The notes beneath the pieces are model-generated. The model was not told the origin of the DNA and made no database searches. It worked only from the letters and a program-made list of their open reading frames with translations. This document shows positions 35,477-44,211 of a stretch of 64,000 nucleotides of DNA, piece by piece. Position 1 is the first letter of the stretch. The number at the start of each line of letters is the position of its first letter. The position numbers were made by a program, and so were the translations under genes. The stretch is from Collinsella aerofaciens (GTDB lineage Bacteria > Actinomycetota > Coriobacteriia > Coriobacteriales > Coriobacteriaceae), in NCBI GenBank assembly GCA_008668235.1, contig RQCP01000059.1, forward strand, positions 1-64,000. Direction: 5' to 3'.

Positions 35477-35547
35477 TAAGTTGCGGTGAAATAGGGACTG
35501 TTTATGCAGATAAAGCCGCAAAACAGTCCCTATTTCACCGCAACTTA
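35477..35547. repeat. Palindromic repeat, family P copy 3
   Basis: Arms of about 27 bases (TAAGTTGCGGTGAAATAGGG and its complement) around 17 bases. It lies between the convergent lipid kinase and release-factor-like genes, where a two-way terminator would be useful. Confidence 0.85.
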
Positions 35548-35556
35548 TTGAGAAGA

Positions 35557-35937
35557 TCATTCCTCCCCGCCCGGCTTGCGACGGTTGGCCTTTTTAATCG
35601 CGTTAAAGTGCTTATCATTGAGCCTGCGCTGGCGAGAGCGCTGAGGCACCTTGGTCTTTACGCGTCGGCGCGGTGGACGCCCGCGACGCTCAAGCTCAGC
35701 GCGCAGCTTACGCAGGCAGCTGCTGCGGTTTTGGAACTGGCTGCGGCTCTCGCGCGCCGTCACGGTAATCCCCGTGGGCCCATGCTTCATGCGCACAGCA
35801 GAGTCTGTCGTGTTCACGCCCTGTCCGCCCGGACCCGACGCGCGAAACACCTGAACCTCGCAATCGCGTGCCAACTCCTCGACCGACATCTCGGCATAGT
35901 GCGCATACTCACGCCATCCCATCTTGTTCTCATCCAT
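35557..35937 (-). CDS. Stand-alone release-factor-like GGQ protein (ArfB/YaeJ-like)
   Basis: 126 residues with [20 protein letters not shown], the peptidyl-tRNA hydrolase GGQ motif, and a basic C-terminus ([20 protein letters not shown]). It lacks the codon-recognition domains of RF1/RF2, so it probably releases peptides from stalled ribosomes, like ArfB. The basic tail is shaped like the ArfB tail that enters the empty mRNA channel. A PrfH-type role is less likely without an RtcB partner. The ATG at 35937 has GGGGAGG about eight bases upstream. Confidence 0.82.
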   Translation of the reverse strand: MDENKMGWREYAHYAEMSVEELARDCEVQVFRASGPGGQGVNTTDSAVRMKHGPTGITVTARESRSQFQNRSSCLRKLRAELERRGRPPRRRVKTKVPQRSRQRRLNDKHFNAIKKANRRKPGGEE

Positions 35938-35964
35938 ATCAACACCTCCCCTCATACAAAAAAT

Positions 35965-35991
35965 GTGACAAAGGGACAGTCCCTTTGTCAC
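35965..35991 (-). terminator. Perfect palindrome and terminator after xpt (family Q-like)
   Basis: GTGACAAAGGGAC-A-GTCCCTTTGTCAC, a 13-bp stem with a one-base centre. On the minus strand it is followed by ATTTTTTG, about 30 bases after the xpt stop. It lies only 27 bases before the release-factor-like start. Confidence 0.8.
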
Positions 35992-36020
35992 ATCGCATAC
36001 CAATCGCTTGTGTTGCGCAC

Positions 36021-36599
36021 TTAGGCGAAGGTGATCTCGCCGGTCTCGCAGTCCATATCGGCGATACGGGCCAGGCTCTCGACGCGGAAGCCGCGCTCGC
36101 GGAGCTTATCGCCACCGCCCTGGAAGCCCTTCTCCACCGCAATGCCAATACCGGATACCTCGGCACCCGCAGCCTCGCAGATCTTGATAAGACCCTCGAG
36201 CGCGCAGCCGTTGGCCAAAAAGTCGTCGATAATCAGGACCTTGTCGCCCTCGGACAGGAAGCGCTTGCCAACGATGACCGGGTACTCCTTCTGCTTGGTA
36301 AAGGAGTAGATGGTCGTGGCATACTGCTCGCCGTCGAGGTTGATGGACTGCGCCTTCTTGGCAAAGACAACCGGCACGCCGCCAAAATGCTGGGCCGCGA
36401 TGCAAGCCATGCCAATGCCCGAAGCCTCGATCGTCAGGATCTTGTTGATCTCGACGCCCTCGAACAGACGGGCCCACTCGGCGCCCATGTGGTCGAACAA
36501 CTCAACGTCGCACTGGTGGTTGAGGAAGGCATCAACCTTAAGGACGTTACCGGCCTTTACGATGCCGTCATGGCGAATACGATCCTCAAGCTCCTGCAT
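36021..36599 (-). CDS. xpt: Xanthine phosphoribosyltransferase
   Basis: 192 residues of the Xpt type-I PRTase family: [20 protein letters not shown] at the N-terminus, the PRPP loop [17 protein letters not shown], and [20 protein letters not shown]. It salvages xanthine (and weakly other purines) to XMP using PRPP. The start at 36599 has AAGGGG about seven bases upstream. No purine riboswitch was found upstream, although xpt genes in Firmicutes often have one. It is monocistronic with a strong terminator. Confidence 0.94.
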   Translation of the reverse strand: MQELEDRIRHDGIVKAGNVLKVDAFLNHQCDVELFDHMGAEWARLFEGVEINKILTIEASGIGMACIAAQHFGGVPVVFAKKAQSINLDGEQYATTIYSFTKQKEYPVIVGKRFLSEGDKVLIIDDFLANGCALEGLIKICEAAGAEVSGIGIAVEKGFQGGGDKLRERGFRVESLARIADMDCETGEITFA

Positions 36600-36756
36600 G
36601 GCGCAACCCCTTCTCGCGGCAACGATACCGCGCGATTAATAAACGTTGTTCGATAGTCTACCACGGACCGACCCCCGCCCGCCCCACAAGCAGCATCGCA
36701 CCACAAACCAGTCTTTTTGGGACGGCGCGAATCGTGGCAGACAGCCTCCCAACAAG

Positions 36757-38061
36757 CTAATGGCGGGCGAGCATCCTCACCAAACGCACCATGGCGAGCG
36801 CAAAGCCCACAGCGGCCACAGTCATGAGCACGTAGAACACCGAGCGAAAGCCGAATAGGAATACATCCGGACGACCTGCAACAATACTGGTCACGGCCTC
36901 GCCCATCGCCACGCTCATCTGCCCATACAGGATATGCGACGCCGCCGTAATGCCCGCTGCCATACCCGCATAGCGCGCCAGGCTGCCCAGGCTGCCCGCA
37001 AAACCGAGCGCCTCGCGCGGGGCCGAACCCATATACAACGAGTTATTGGGGCTCTGGAAAATCGACGTACCGCACGACATAAACGCGACGCAGCACACGA
37101 TCACGGGGATAGAAGAGCGCTCATCGAGCGTGCTCACCGCGAAGAGACCGCACACGTACACGCCCAGGCCGACCGCCGTGGGGCCCTCGCAGCCGACACG
37201 GTCCGAAACCGTTCCCGAAAGCGGGCCGATAAAAGCATTCACCATCGGCAGCGCCAAAAAGAGCAGTCCGGAAATGTCAGAACCAAAGCCGTGGGCGTCC
37301 TGAAAATAGAACGGAAGAATAAACTCGGATGCGCCAATACCAACGAACACGATGAGCATGCAGGCAAGGTTGATGGTGAAGGCCGAATTTGCAAAGCAGC
37401 GACGCGCGGCCTCCGCCAACGACATGGGGCGCTCGCCGGCCTCCGGCTTAACATGCGGCAGCGTGTAGAGCCCCACGATAAACGAGATGACGCCAATGGG
37501 CAGGTTGATGAGGAAGATGCTCTCCCAAGGAAAGCTTGCCACCAGCATGCCGCCGAGCACGGGGCCACACATCATGCCGAGGGCCACAAAGGTCGCGAGA
37601 ATACCCATAGCACGGCCTCGTTCGCGCGCCGGAAACGACTCGGTGATGATACCCATGTTGTTAGCCATGGCCGCCGCGCAACCGACGCCCTGAACAATGC
37701 GTGCCAGGATAAGAACCTCGAGCGAGGCCGAAAGGCCGCACAGCAGCGAACCGACCGAAAAGACGATGACACCCAGCTGGAACACATTCACCTTGCCGCG
37801 CACGTCACCCAGACGGCCAAACGGCAACATAGCCACGCATGTCGCAAGCAGGAACACCGAGCTCACCAGCTGAATGCGATCGAGGCCCACGTCCAGCTCC
37901 TTTTGCATCACGGGCAGCGCCACGGTCACGACGGTCGAATCCAAACACACCATAAACGTCATGATGAGCACGGTAAATAGAATCGCCCATTTGTTCTTGC
38001 CATGGGTGTCGCCCTCTAGGGCAATATGCTCGCGGCGCAGCTGCTCTGCAGTTTTCTCCAT
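36757..38061 (-). CDS. MFS transporter (drug/H+ antiporter-like)
   Basis: About 434 residues with 12 or more membrane helices. The first helix MTFMVCLDSTVVTVALPVM holds the LDxTVVNVALP-type motif of DHA2/EmrB-like proteins; LPFGRLGDVRGKV is MFS motif A and VQGVGCAAAMANNMGIITES the EmrB-type GxxGPxxGG-like region. The substrate cannot be inferred. The start at 38061 has AAGGA five bases upstream. It follows metY on the same strand, but a terminator separates them. Confidence 0.85.
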   Translation of the reverse strand: MEKTAEQLRREHIALEGDTHGKNKWAILFTVLIMTFMVCLDSTVVTVALPVMQKELDVGLDRIQLVSSVFLLATCVAMLPFGRLGDVRGKVNVFQLGVIVFSVGSLLCGLSASLEVLILARIVQGVGCAAAMANNMGIITESFPARERGRAMGILATFVALGMMCGPVLGGMLVASFPWESIFLINLPIGVISFIVGLYTLPHVKPEAGERPMSLAEAARRCFANSAFTINLACMLIVFVGIGASEFILPFYFQDAHGFGSDISGLLFLALPMVNAFIGPLSGTVSDRVGCEGPTAVGLGVYVCGLFAVSTLDERSSIPVIVCCVAFMSCGTSIFQSPNNSLYMGSAPREALGFAGSLGSLARYAGMAAGITAASHILYGQMSVAMGEAVTSIVAGRPDVFLFGFRSVFYVLMTVAAVGFALAMVRLVRMLARH

Positions 38062-38093
38062 ATCCATCCTTTCGAGTGGCGCAACGCAAAAAC

Positions 38094-38133
38094 GGGGCCC
38101 CAATCGCCTGTAAACAGTCGCAATTGGGGTCCC
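38094..38133 (-). terminator. Intrinsic terminator after the metY-like gene
   Basis: A 14-base stem with two imperfect positions (GGGACCCCAATTGC with GCGATTGGGGCCCC) is followed on the minus strand by GTTTTTGCG. It lies about 70 bases after the metY-like stop. Confidence 0.75.
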
Positions 38134-38201
38134 GCCTACGGAATCGGAACGAAAGGCCACCGAAGCTTTCTGCCAGCATCGGCACCTTGTACGGAGCTAG
38201 C

Positions 38202-39485
38202 CTAGCACTGCTCGAGTGCCTGCTCAAGGTCGGCAATCAGATCGGCCGTGTCCTCGAGGCCGCACGACAGGCGCACCATGTCGGCGGAGATGCCACAGGC
38301 GATGAGCTCCTCATCGTTCATCTGGCGGTGCGTAGCGTTAGCGGGATGCAGGCAGCAGGTGCGGGCGTCGGCCACATGCGTGGCGATCTGGGCGAGCTTG
38401 AGGCTCTTCATAAAGGTCTCGGCCGCCGCGCGACCACCATTAAAGCCAAAGCTCACAACGCCGCAGGTACCGTTTGGCATGTACTTCTGAGCGAGGTCAT
38501 AGTACTTATCGCCCTCTAGGCCCGGATAGCTCACGAAGCGTACCTTGGGATGACTCTGCAGGAACTTGGCAACGGCCAGGCCGTTCTCACAATGACGCGG
38601 CATGCGCACATGCAGGCTCTCGAGCGAGCTGTTCAGGAAGAAGGCCGCCTGCGGGTTCTGCATGGGACCGAGGTCGCGCATGAGCTGCGCGGTGGCCTTG
38701 GTAATGAAGGCGCCCTCGCGACCGAACTTCTTGGCATACGTCACGCCGTGGTAGCTCTCGTCGGGCGTGGTGAGACCCGGGAACTTATCCGCATGGGCCA
38801 TCCAGTCAAACTGGCCGTGGTCAACGATCACGCCGCCCAGGTAGGCAGCATGTCCATCCATGTACTTGGTGGTGGAGTGCGTAACGATGTCGGCGCCCCA
38901 CTCAAAGGGACGGCACATCACGGGCGTCGGGAAGGTGTTGTCGACCATCAGCGGCACGCCGTGGTCGTGCGCGGCCTTGGCAAAGCGCTCAATATCGAGC
39001 ACGGCGAGGGCGGGATTGGCGATCGTCTCGCCAAAGACGAGCTTGGTATTGGGCTCAAAGGCCGCCTCGAGCTCCTCGTCGGTGCAGTCGGGGGCAACGA
39101 ACGTGCAAGTCAGACCCATGCGCTCCATGGTATGGGCGAGCAGGTTGTAGGTACCGCCGTAGATGGCAGAGCTCGCGACCACGTGATCGCCGGCACCGGC
39201 AACGTTAAAGATCGCGAGGAAGTTCGCCGCCATGCCCGAGCTCGTGAGCATCGCAGCGGTACCGCCCTCCATCTCGCAAATCTTGGCGGCAACCAGATCG
39301 CACGTGGGGTTCTGCAGACGGCTGTAGAAATAGCCCGACTCCTCCAGGTCGAACAGCTTGCCCATATGCTCGGACGTGTCGTACTTCCACGTGGTTGACT
39401 GGTAGATAGGCACCTGACGCGGCTCTGCATCACCCGGGCGATAACCGCCCTGAACACACGTCGTACCGATGGTCTGCTCGCTCAT
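38202..39485 (-). CDS. metY: O-acetylhomoserine sulfhydrylase-like PLP enzyme
   Basis: 427 residues of the Cys/Met metabolism PLP family. Seen: GYFYSRLQNPTCDLVAAKI, TSSGMAANFLAI, the PLP Lys in IVTHSTTKYMDGHAAYLGG and the C-terminal HPANATHRQM. The length and the Tyr/Arg pattern suit O-acetylhomoserine aminocarboxypropyltransferase (direct sulfhydrylation to homocysteine), but methionine gamma-lyase is a real alternative. No SAM riboswitch was found in its leader. Confidence 0.82.
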   Translation of the reverse strand: MSEQTIGTTCVQGGYRPGDAEPRQVPIYQSTTWKYDTSEHMGKLFDLEESGYFYSRLQNPTCDLVAAKICEMEGGTAAMLTSSGMAANFLAIFNVAGAGDHVVASSAIYGGTYNLLAHTMERMGLTCTFVAPDCTDEELEAAFEPNTKLVFGETIANPALAVLDIERFAKAAHDHGVPLMVDNTFPTPVMCRPFEWGADIVTHSTTKYMDGHAAYLGGVIVDHGQFDWMAHADKFPGLTTPDESYHGVTYAKKFGREGAFITKATAQLMRDLGPMQNPQAAFFLNSSLESLHVRMPRHCENGLAVAKFLQSHPKVRFVSYPGLEGDKYYDLAQKYMPNGTCGVVSFGFNGGRAAAETFMKSLKLAQIATHVADARTCCLHPANATHRQMNDEELIACGISADMVRLSCGLEDTADLIADLEQALEQC

Positions 39486-39715
39486 ATCTAGCTCCCTTGC
39501 CTGGGTTACGTTTTATTCGGTTCACGATACCGCTACCCCGCACCCCTCTCAACCCATCCCCAAGGTAGGTTATGAGACAAATTGATCAGGGGTATTTATC
39601 TCAAGCCTTGGACATTTGCTCGATAGATAAAAATAGGGCATACATGAAGCTCTCGACGATTACATGCACCGTCACGGGTACCATAGGCGGGTACACCGTA
39701 ACCAAGGAGACAACG

Positions 39716-40162
39716 ATGAAGCAAATCGATATCGCCCAGCTCGACACCGCGGCCTGCCAGGCTCAGGCTGCCGAATACCACGCCCGTGGCTTTAACTGCG
39801 CCCAGGCCGTTGCCTGCACGCTCGCACCTGCCGTCGGGCTCGACCCCCAGACCGCCTTTACCCTAACCGAGGGCTTTGGCGCCGGCATGGGCGGCATGAC
39901 CGAAACCTGCGGCGCCATCTCGGGCGCCGTGGCCATCATGGGCTTTGTAATGAGCGACGGCATGGATAACCCCAAGACCAAGGGCCAGACCTACAAGCTG
40001 TCGCGCGAAATCGCAAAGCGTTTTGGCGAGAAGAACACGACGACCGTCTGCGGCACGCTCAAGGGCATCGGATCGGATAAGGGTCCGCTCCGCAGCTGCC
40101 CCGGCTGCATCGACGATGCCGTCGAGATTGCCTGCGATGTGCTAAAGCAGCTCGCCGAGTAA
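39716..40162 (+). CDS. C_GCAxxG_C_C family protein
   Basis: 148 residues named for the pattern visible here: FNCAQAVACTLAPAVG, then FGAGMGGMTETCGAISGAVAIMG, then VCGTLKGIG and RSCPGCIDDAVEIA. The conserved Cys are thought to bind a metal or act in redox, often in anaerobes near transport or oxidoreductase genes; the function is unproven. The ATG at 39716 has AAGGAG seven bases upstream. It is divergent from metY and convergent with yigZ, with a shared terminator. Confidence 0.85.
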   Translation: MKQIDIAQLDTAACQAQAAEYHARGFNCAQAVACTLAPAVGLDPQTAFTLTEGFGAGMGGMTETCGAISGAVAIMGFVMSDGMDNPKTKGQTYKLSREIAKRFGEKNTTTVCGTLKGIGSDKGPLRSCPGCIDDAVEIACDVLKQLAE

Positions 40163-40179
40163 ACGGCAGCAACAGAAAT

Positions 40180-40226
40180 CGACGGCCGGCGCGCTTGGTA
40201 TTCATCCAAAAGCACGCCGGCCGTCG
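40180..40226. terminator. Bidirectional terminator between convergent genes
   Basis: A 12-bp stem CGACGGCCGGCG/CGCCGGCCGTCG extended by GCTT/AAGC lies between the C_GCAxxG_C_C gene and yigZ. U-tracts are weak on both sides. Confidence 0.6.
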
Positions 40227-40229
40227 TCG

Positions 40230-40868
40230 TTAGAACTCCGCAAACTCGGGAGCGCCGACCTCAATCTCCTCGCGCCCTGCCATAAGCTCGCGCATCTTAA
40301 CGCAAAACGGTTCCTGCTCCCCCGCCTTAAACACCAAATGAAGTGTCACGGCATCCGCGTAATCGGTATCCAAAACCTTGGCACCCGAATCCTGCGCCAA
40401 ACGAAGCACCTGCTCATACTGCGGATAGGCCACATGCACGTCAACCGGCACGACGCTCGTCATCTCGACGATCTGCCCAGCCTCCTGAGCCGCAGCCACC
40501 GCCGCCTGCGTCGCCGCGGTATAGGCGCGCACCAAGCCACCAGGCCCCAACAGCGTGCCGCCAAAATAGCGCGTCACCACGCAGCAAACATTTTTGAGCC
40601 CCGCACCGCGCAGCACCTCGAGCGTCGGCATCCCGCTCGTGCGGCTCGGCTCACCGTCATCGCTCTGACGCTCACGTCCATCGACCAAAATCCACGCGGG
40701 AACATTGTGTCGAGCGTCGTAATGACGTTTGCGAACGGTCTCGATAAAGGCATTCGCCTCATCCTCGGACTCAATATGGACCAGCTGGGCAATAAACCGG
40801 CTCTTGCGGTCCACAAACTCGCCTGAAGCCTCAATATTCGATTGCAGAGTAAAATAGCTGTCCAACAA
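40230..40868 (-). CDS. yigZ: YigZ/IMPACT family protein
   Basis: 212 residues. The IMPACT N-terminal domain has SRFIAQLVHIESEDEANAFI and the invariant DDGEPSRTSGMPTLEVL; the C-terminal DUF1949 domain follows. The family is linked to translation-stress responses, but the bacterial role is unclear. The start appears to be TTG at 40868, after GAGGGG; no ATG fits without cutting conserved sequence. It is convergent with the preceding gene and upstream of rnpB on the same strand. Confidence 0.88.
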   Translation of the reverse strand: MLDSYFTLQSNIEASGEFVDRKSRFIAQLVHIESEDEANAFIETVRKRHYDARHNVPAWILVDGRERQSDDGEPSRTSGMPTLEVLRGAGLKNVCCVVTRYFGGTLLGPGGLVRAYTAATQAAVAAAQEAGQIVEMTSVVPVDVHVAYPQYEQVLRLAQDSGAKVLDTDYADAVTLHLVFKAGEQEPFCVKMRELMAGREEIEVGAPEFAEF

Positions 40869-40965
40869 AGCCCCTCAACAACAAGCAAAGCAACAAACAG
40901 CCTCAATAATACGATAACCCTAGTAAAAAGAATGGCAACGCCGATGATTCCGTCAACGAAAGCGA

Positions 40966-41064
40966 GAACCCGTCAGCGCGAGCAAGGTGCCTTGAAAGAC
41001 GAGGGCATTGACCTTATGGTCATGCCCGAAGGCTTGAAAGGCAGATTGCCGCGCTGACGGGTTC
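40966..41064. ncRNA. Structured element, family R copy A (candidate RNA)
   Basis: A 15-bp perfect outer stem (GAACCCGTCAGCGCG with CGCGCTGACGGGTTC) encloses a 69-base core nearly identical to copy B (44073-44170). The core contains GTGCCTTGAAAG, a hairpin GGGCAT-T-GACC TTAT GGTC-ATGCCC and TTGAAAGGCAGATTGC; TGCCTT pairs with AAGGCA and GCAA with TTGC. The flanking GCAGCGTCRAC is also shared. It lies just beyond the rnpB 3' end; the transcribed strand is unknown. It may correspond to the published Collinsella-1 motif, which I could not check. Confidence 0.6.
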
Positions 41065-41079
41065 GCAGCGTCAACAAAG

Positions 41080-41446
41080 TGCCGAGTGGGCCTGTAAGCC
41101 GGGTTCTGTCGTGAACGGTCATTTATCTTGTCTGCACGTTACCGTGCAGCTCCACGCACGCTACCCGAACGCGGACCGGGCCGGCCCATAGCGTTCCTAT
41201 TCGCGCTTGCTCCGGATGGGGCTTGCCAAGCCGCCGTGTTGCCACGACGCTGGTGGTCTCTTACACCACCGTTTCAGCTTTTCCCTTTACGCCTTGCGGC
41301 GCAGGTGGGAGTCTTCTTTTCTGCGGCGCTTTCCGTCGGATCACTCCGCCCGGCCGTTAGCCGGCATCCCGCCCTCTGGAGCCCGGACTTTCCTCACGCG
41401 TACTGCAAGCAGCACATCGCGCGACCGTCTGGCCCACTCAGCAGTG
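41080..41446 (-). ncRNA. rnpB: RNase P RNA, bacterial class A
   Basis: On the minus strand it opens near GAGTGGGCCAGACGGTCGCG and contains GAGGAAAGTCCGGGCTCC (CR I) and, at the 3' end, ACAGAACCCGGCTTACAGGC with CCCACTC closing helix P1. All are invariant RNase P features. The ribozyme trims the 5' leader of tRNA precursors with RnpA. About 367 bases, typical of class A. TTGCCT and TACACT near 41472 and 41451 may be its promoter, although the 15-base spacing is short. Ends are accurate to a few bases. Confidence 0.96.
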
Positions 41447-41723
41447 CAAAAGTGTAACACACCGTTGCCGCAGGCAATGGCACAACGCAAACGCTCGACA
41501 CGATATACCAAGAACCGCCATGCAGTACAATAGGGTTGTCGATGGGCAACGTCGTCAGTCGAGACGCGACCGCGCTCCGCACCCCTCCGTCTACTCGGTG
41601 TGTTCCCGCCTCCTCCCCGAGGCGGGATGTCGGCATTTTTCATGCACCGACAGCCCAATAGCCTGCGAACAGCCCGGATAGCATTACGCGCGGGTAGCAT
41701 CGCGCGCGTCAGCAGCAAATGCA

Positions 41724-41754
41724 AAAAGGGACCCGTCCATTGCGGACGGATCCC
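41724..41754 (-). terminator. Intrinsic terminator after rpsA
   Basis: A stem AAGGGATCCGTCC/GGACGGGTCCCTT (one A-C mismatch) is followed on the minus strand by TTTTGC, 27 bases after the rpsA stop. Confidence 0.8.
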
Positions 41755-41780
41755 TTCAAACAAGTGATCGTCAAACCGAT

Positions 41781-42947
41781 TTACTCGGCGTCGGTCTCCT
41801 CGTCCTTCTTCTCGGAAGGCAGCGGGGTAACCTCGATCTCGACGCCCAGAGTCTCAGCAGCGGACTTCATGGACAGGGAGATACGACGACGGTCGAGGTC
41901 GATCTCCATGACCTTGACCTGAACCTTGTCGCCCACGTGGGTGACCTGAGAAGGCTGATCGACGTGCTTGTTGGCCATCTCGGAGATGTGCACCAGGCCC
42001 TCGATGCCCTCGCCCAGGTCGACGAAAGCGCCGAACGGGACAAGCTTGGTCACAGTGCCCTCGACGATAGCGCCGACGGGGTACTTCTTGACCAGTGCGC
42101 GCCACGGATCCTCGGTGGTCTGCTTGAGACCCAGGGAGATGCGCTCGCGGTTGAGATCGACGTCGAGAACCTCGACCTCGACCTCCTGGCCGACCTTGAC
42201 AACCTCGGAAGGATGGTTGACGTGGTTCCAGGAGAGCTCGGAAATGTGGATGAGGCCGTCGATACCGCCGAGGTCGACGAAGGCGCCGAAGTCGACGATG
42301 GAGGAAACGGTGCCCTGGAGACGCATGCCAGACTTGAGCTTGGACAGGATCTCGGAGCGCTCGGCCTTACGGGACTCCTCGAGCACGACGCGACGGGAGA
42401 GGACGACGTTGTTGCGGTTGCGGTCCATCTCGATGACGCGAGCCTCGATGCGGGTGCCCATGTAGGAGGTGAGGTCCTTGACACGACGGAGGTCGACGAG
42501 GGAAGCGGGCAGGAAGCCACGCAGGCCGATGTCGAGAATCAGACCGCCCTTGACAACCTCGATAACCTCGCCCTCGACGTTCTCGCCGGAGTTGAACTTC
42601 TCCTCGATGCGGTTCCAAGCACGCTCGTACTCGGCACGCTTCTTGGACAGGACCAGACGACCGTCCTTGTCCTCCTTCTGGAGAACCAGAGCCTCGATGG
42701 GATCACCGAGTGCAACGATGTCTGCAGGGTTAGCGTCCTTGCGGATGGACAGCTCGCGGACCGGGATAACGCCCTCGGACTTGAATCCGATGTCAACGAG
42801 CACCTCGTCATGCTCGATCTTAACGACAGTGCCGTTAACGAGATCGCCCTCATCAAAGTCGGTAATCGTACCGTCGATGAGGTTGTTCATCTCCTCCTCA
42901 TTGACATCGTCAAGAGAGAAAATGGACGAGTTCTGAATCTCACTCAA
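41781..42947 (-). CDS. rpsA: 30S ribosomal protein S1
   Basis: 388 residues with four S1 RNA-binding repeats, clearest as GDLVNGTVVKIEHDEVLVDIG, GENVEGEVIEVVKGGLILDIG, GMRLQGTVSSIVDFGAFVDLG and GAIVEGTVTKLVPFGAFVDLG. S1 helps 30S subunits bind mRNA. Four repeats instead of the six of E. coli is usual in Gram-positives and actinobacteria. The start is TTG at 42947 with AAAGGGG seven bases upstream. It is monocistronic with a clear terminator. Confidence 0.96.
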   Translation of the reverse strand: MSEIQNSSIFSLDDVNEEEMNNLIDGTITDFDEGDLVNGTVVKIEHDEVLVDIGFKSEGVIPVRELSIRKDANPADIVALGDPIEALVLQKEDKDGRLVLSKKRAEYERAWNRIEEKFNSGENVEGEVIEVVKGGLILDIGLRGFLPASLVDLRRVKDLTSYMGTRIEARVIEMDRNRNNVVLSRRVVLEESRKAERSEILSKLKSGMRLQGTVSSIVDFGAFVDLGGIDGLIHISELSWNHVNHPSEVVKVGQEVEVEVLDVDLNRERISLGLKQTTEDPWRALVKKYPVGAIVEGTVTKLVPFGAFVDLGEGIEGLVHISEMANKHVDQPSQVTHVGDKVQVKVMEIDLDRRRISLSMKSAAETLGVEIEVTPLPSEKKDEETDAE

Positions 42948-43262
42948 AGGTGGACCCCTTTCGAACTACGGGGCCCCGATTGCTAGGACCTACAGAAGGG
43001 TGCGACAAGCACACAACGTTTAGGAACACTCGGGAGCCGACAGATACTAATGTGACGCTTATGCAATCACGTTCGTATAGGTTACGGGGAAATCATTTCG
43101 ATTTCAAGCGTGAACTGCGATTTTTTACTCGTGTGGAGACTTTTTCGTAATCTTATGAACACACGTCTCCACAACTTGACGATAACCAGCCAGGCATTTG
43201 GCTTTGGGGTAAAGTATCCGGAGCCAACGACTCTAGATCAAATTTACGAGAAAGGTGCCCGC
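42948..43262. other. Intergenic region between divergent rpsA and HAD gene
   Basis: 315 bases, AT-richer than the surroundings, holding both promoters. The only structure seen is TGTGGAGAC/GTCTCCACA (about 43132-43172), a 9-bp stem with a 20-odd-base loop that would fall in the rpsA leader or in the HAD-gene leader. No riboswitch or small gene was recognised. An upstream in-frame ATG at 43110 would extend the HAD protein by 51 residues but lacks family similarity. Confidence 0.5.
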
Positions 43263-44021
43263 GTGCTCAAAGCAGTCGTTTTCGATATGGACGAGACGCT
43301 TCTTAGCATCAACCTCAATGCGTTCATCCTTCGCTATTTTAAGGATGTCTCATCGATGCTCGCGGATATCGGGCGCCGCAGCCGCGGTGGCACGATGGCA
43401 CGCCTCGGCACCATCCTGGTCGACCTCAACGCCAATCGCCGCAGCGGCACGGACAATCGCACCAATCTTGAGTTTTACCGCACCGAGGTCGAGCGCCGAT
43501 GCGGCATCTGCCTCTCCGATCCCATCATCTACGAGGCGTTTACCTACTACGAGCGCGAAGTTCTTCCGTACAAGAACGACGATATCATTAACGCCCACGC
43601 CATGCCGGGCGCACACGCCGCGCTCCAGGCCGTACAGGACGCAGGGCTGCGTTGCGCGCTCTTTACCAACCCCAGCTTTCCCCAGGGGGCCATCGAGTGC
43701 CGCATGGGTTGGGGCGACCTGGCTGACGCTCCCTTTGAGCTCGTCACGCACATGGGAAACGCCACCCGCTGCAAGCCTGATGCCACCTATTATCTTGAAC
43801 AGCTTCAGGTGATGGGGCTCAAGCCGCACGAGGTCCTTATGGTGGGCAACGATCCCAAGCGCGACTTCCCGTCCCCCGATTGTGGCATCCAAACCGCCTT
43901 TGTGGGCCAGGGCAAGCCCAGCCGAGCCACCTGGCGCGGAACCATGGAAGACTTCGCCCGCGACTTCAACGCCGTAATCGAAGCCTTCTACGAACACCAA
44001 GTAGCCGACGAACTGTCATAG
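43263..44021 (+). CDS. HAD-family hydrolase
   Basis: 252 residues starting at GTG (43263), with AAAGG seven bases upstream. Motif I is VVFDMDETLLS, motif II ALFTNPSFP, motif III/IV near KPDATYYLEQL and MVGNDPKRDF. A helical cap lies between motifs I and II. Phosphatase activity is likely but the substrate is unknown. It is divergent from rpsA and convergent with the cyuA-like gene, with family R copy B in between. Confidence 0.88.
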   Translation: MLKAVVFDMDETLLSINLNAFILRYFKDVSSMLADIGRRSRGGTMARLGTILVDLNANRRSGTDNRTNLEFYRTEVERRCGICLSDPIIYEAFTYYEREVLPYKNDDIINAHAMPGAHAALQAVQDAGLRCALFTNPSFPQGAIECRMGWGDLADAPFELVTHMGNATRCKPDATYYLEQLQVMGLKPHEVLMVGNDPKRDFPSPDCGIQTAFVGQGKPSRATWRGTMEDFARDFNAVIEAFYEHQVADELS

Positions 44022-44072
44022 GACCCCTCGCTCCAAACAAAATAGCGCCGCAGGTTGAGCATAAGTCAGCGA

Positions 44073-44170
44073 AAACGCCCCTAAGCGAGCAATGTGCCTT
44101 GAAAGAGGAGGGCATAGGCCTTCTGGCCATGCCCGACGATTGAAAGGCAGATTGCCGCTTAGGGGCGTTT
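44073..44170. ncRNA. Structured element, family R copy B (candidate RNA)
   Basis: A perfect 15-bp outer stem (AAACGCCCCTAAGCG with CGCTTAGGGGCGTTT) has no sequence in common with copy A beyond its pairing. The 68-base core matches copy A closely; in the inner hairpin GACC/GGTC has become GGCC/GGCC, a pair-preserving change. It lies between the HAD gene and the cyuA-like gene, which converge. Confidence 0.6.
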
Positions 44171-44183
44171 GCAGCGTCGACTG

Positions 44184-44211
44184 GTTACGCGGTTTGGTAA
44201 AACCGCGTAAC
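44184..44211 (-). terminator. Hairpin overlapping the cyuA-like stop codon
   Basis: A 12-bp stem GTTACGCGGTTT/AAACCGCGTAAC with a 4-base loop begins at the last base of the TAG. No U-tract follows on the minus strand, so termination is uncertain; it could protect the mRNA 3' end. Confidence 0.45.

Noticed and set aside
36600..36756. Purine riboswitch upstream of xpt
   Set aside because: The TATA-like start, the two loop motifs and the core Ys of purine riboswitches are absent.
39486..39570. SAM riboswitch upstream of the metY-like gene
   Set aside because: None of the conserved SAM-I or SAM-II blocks could be found in the short leader.
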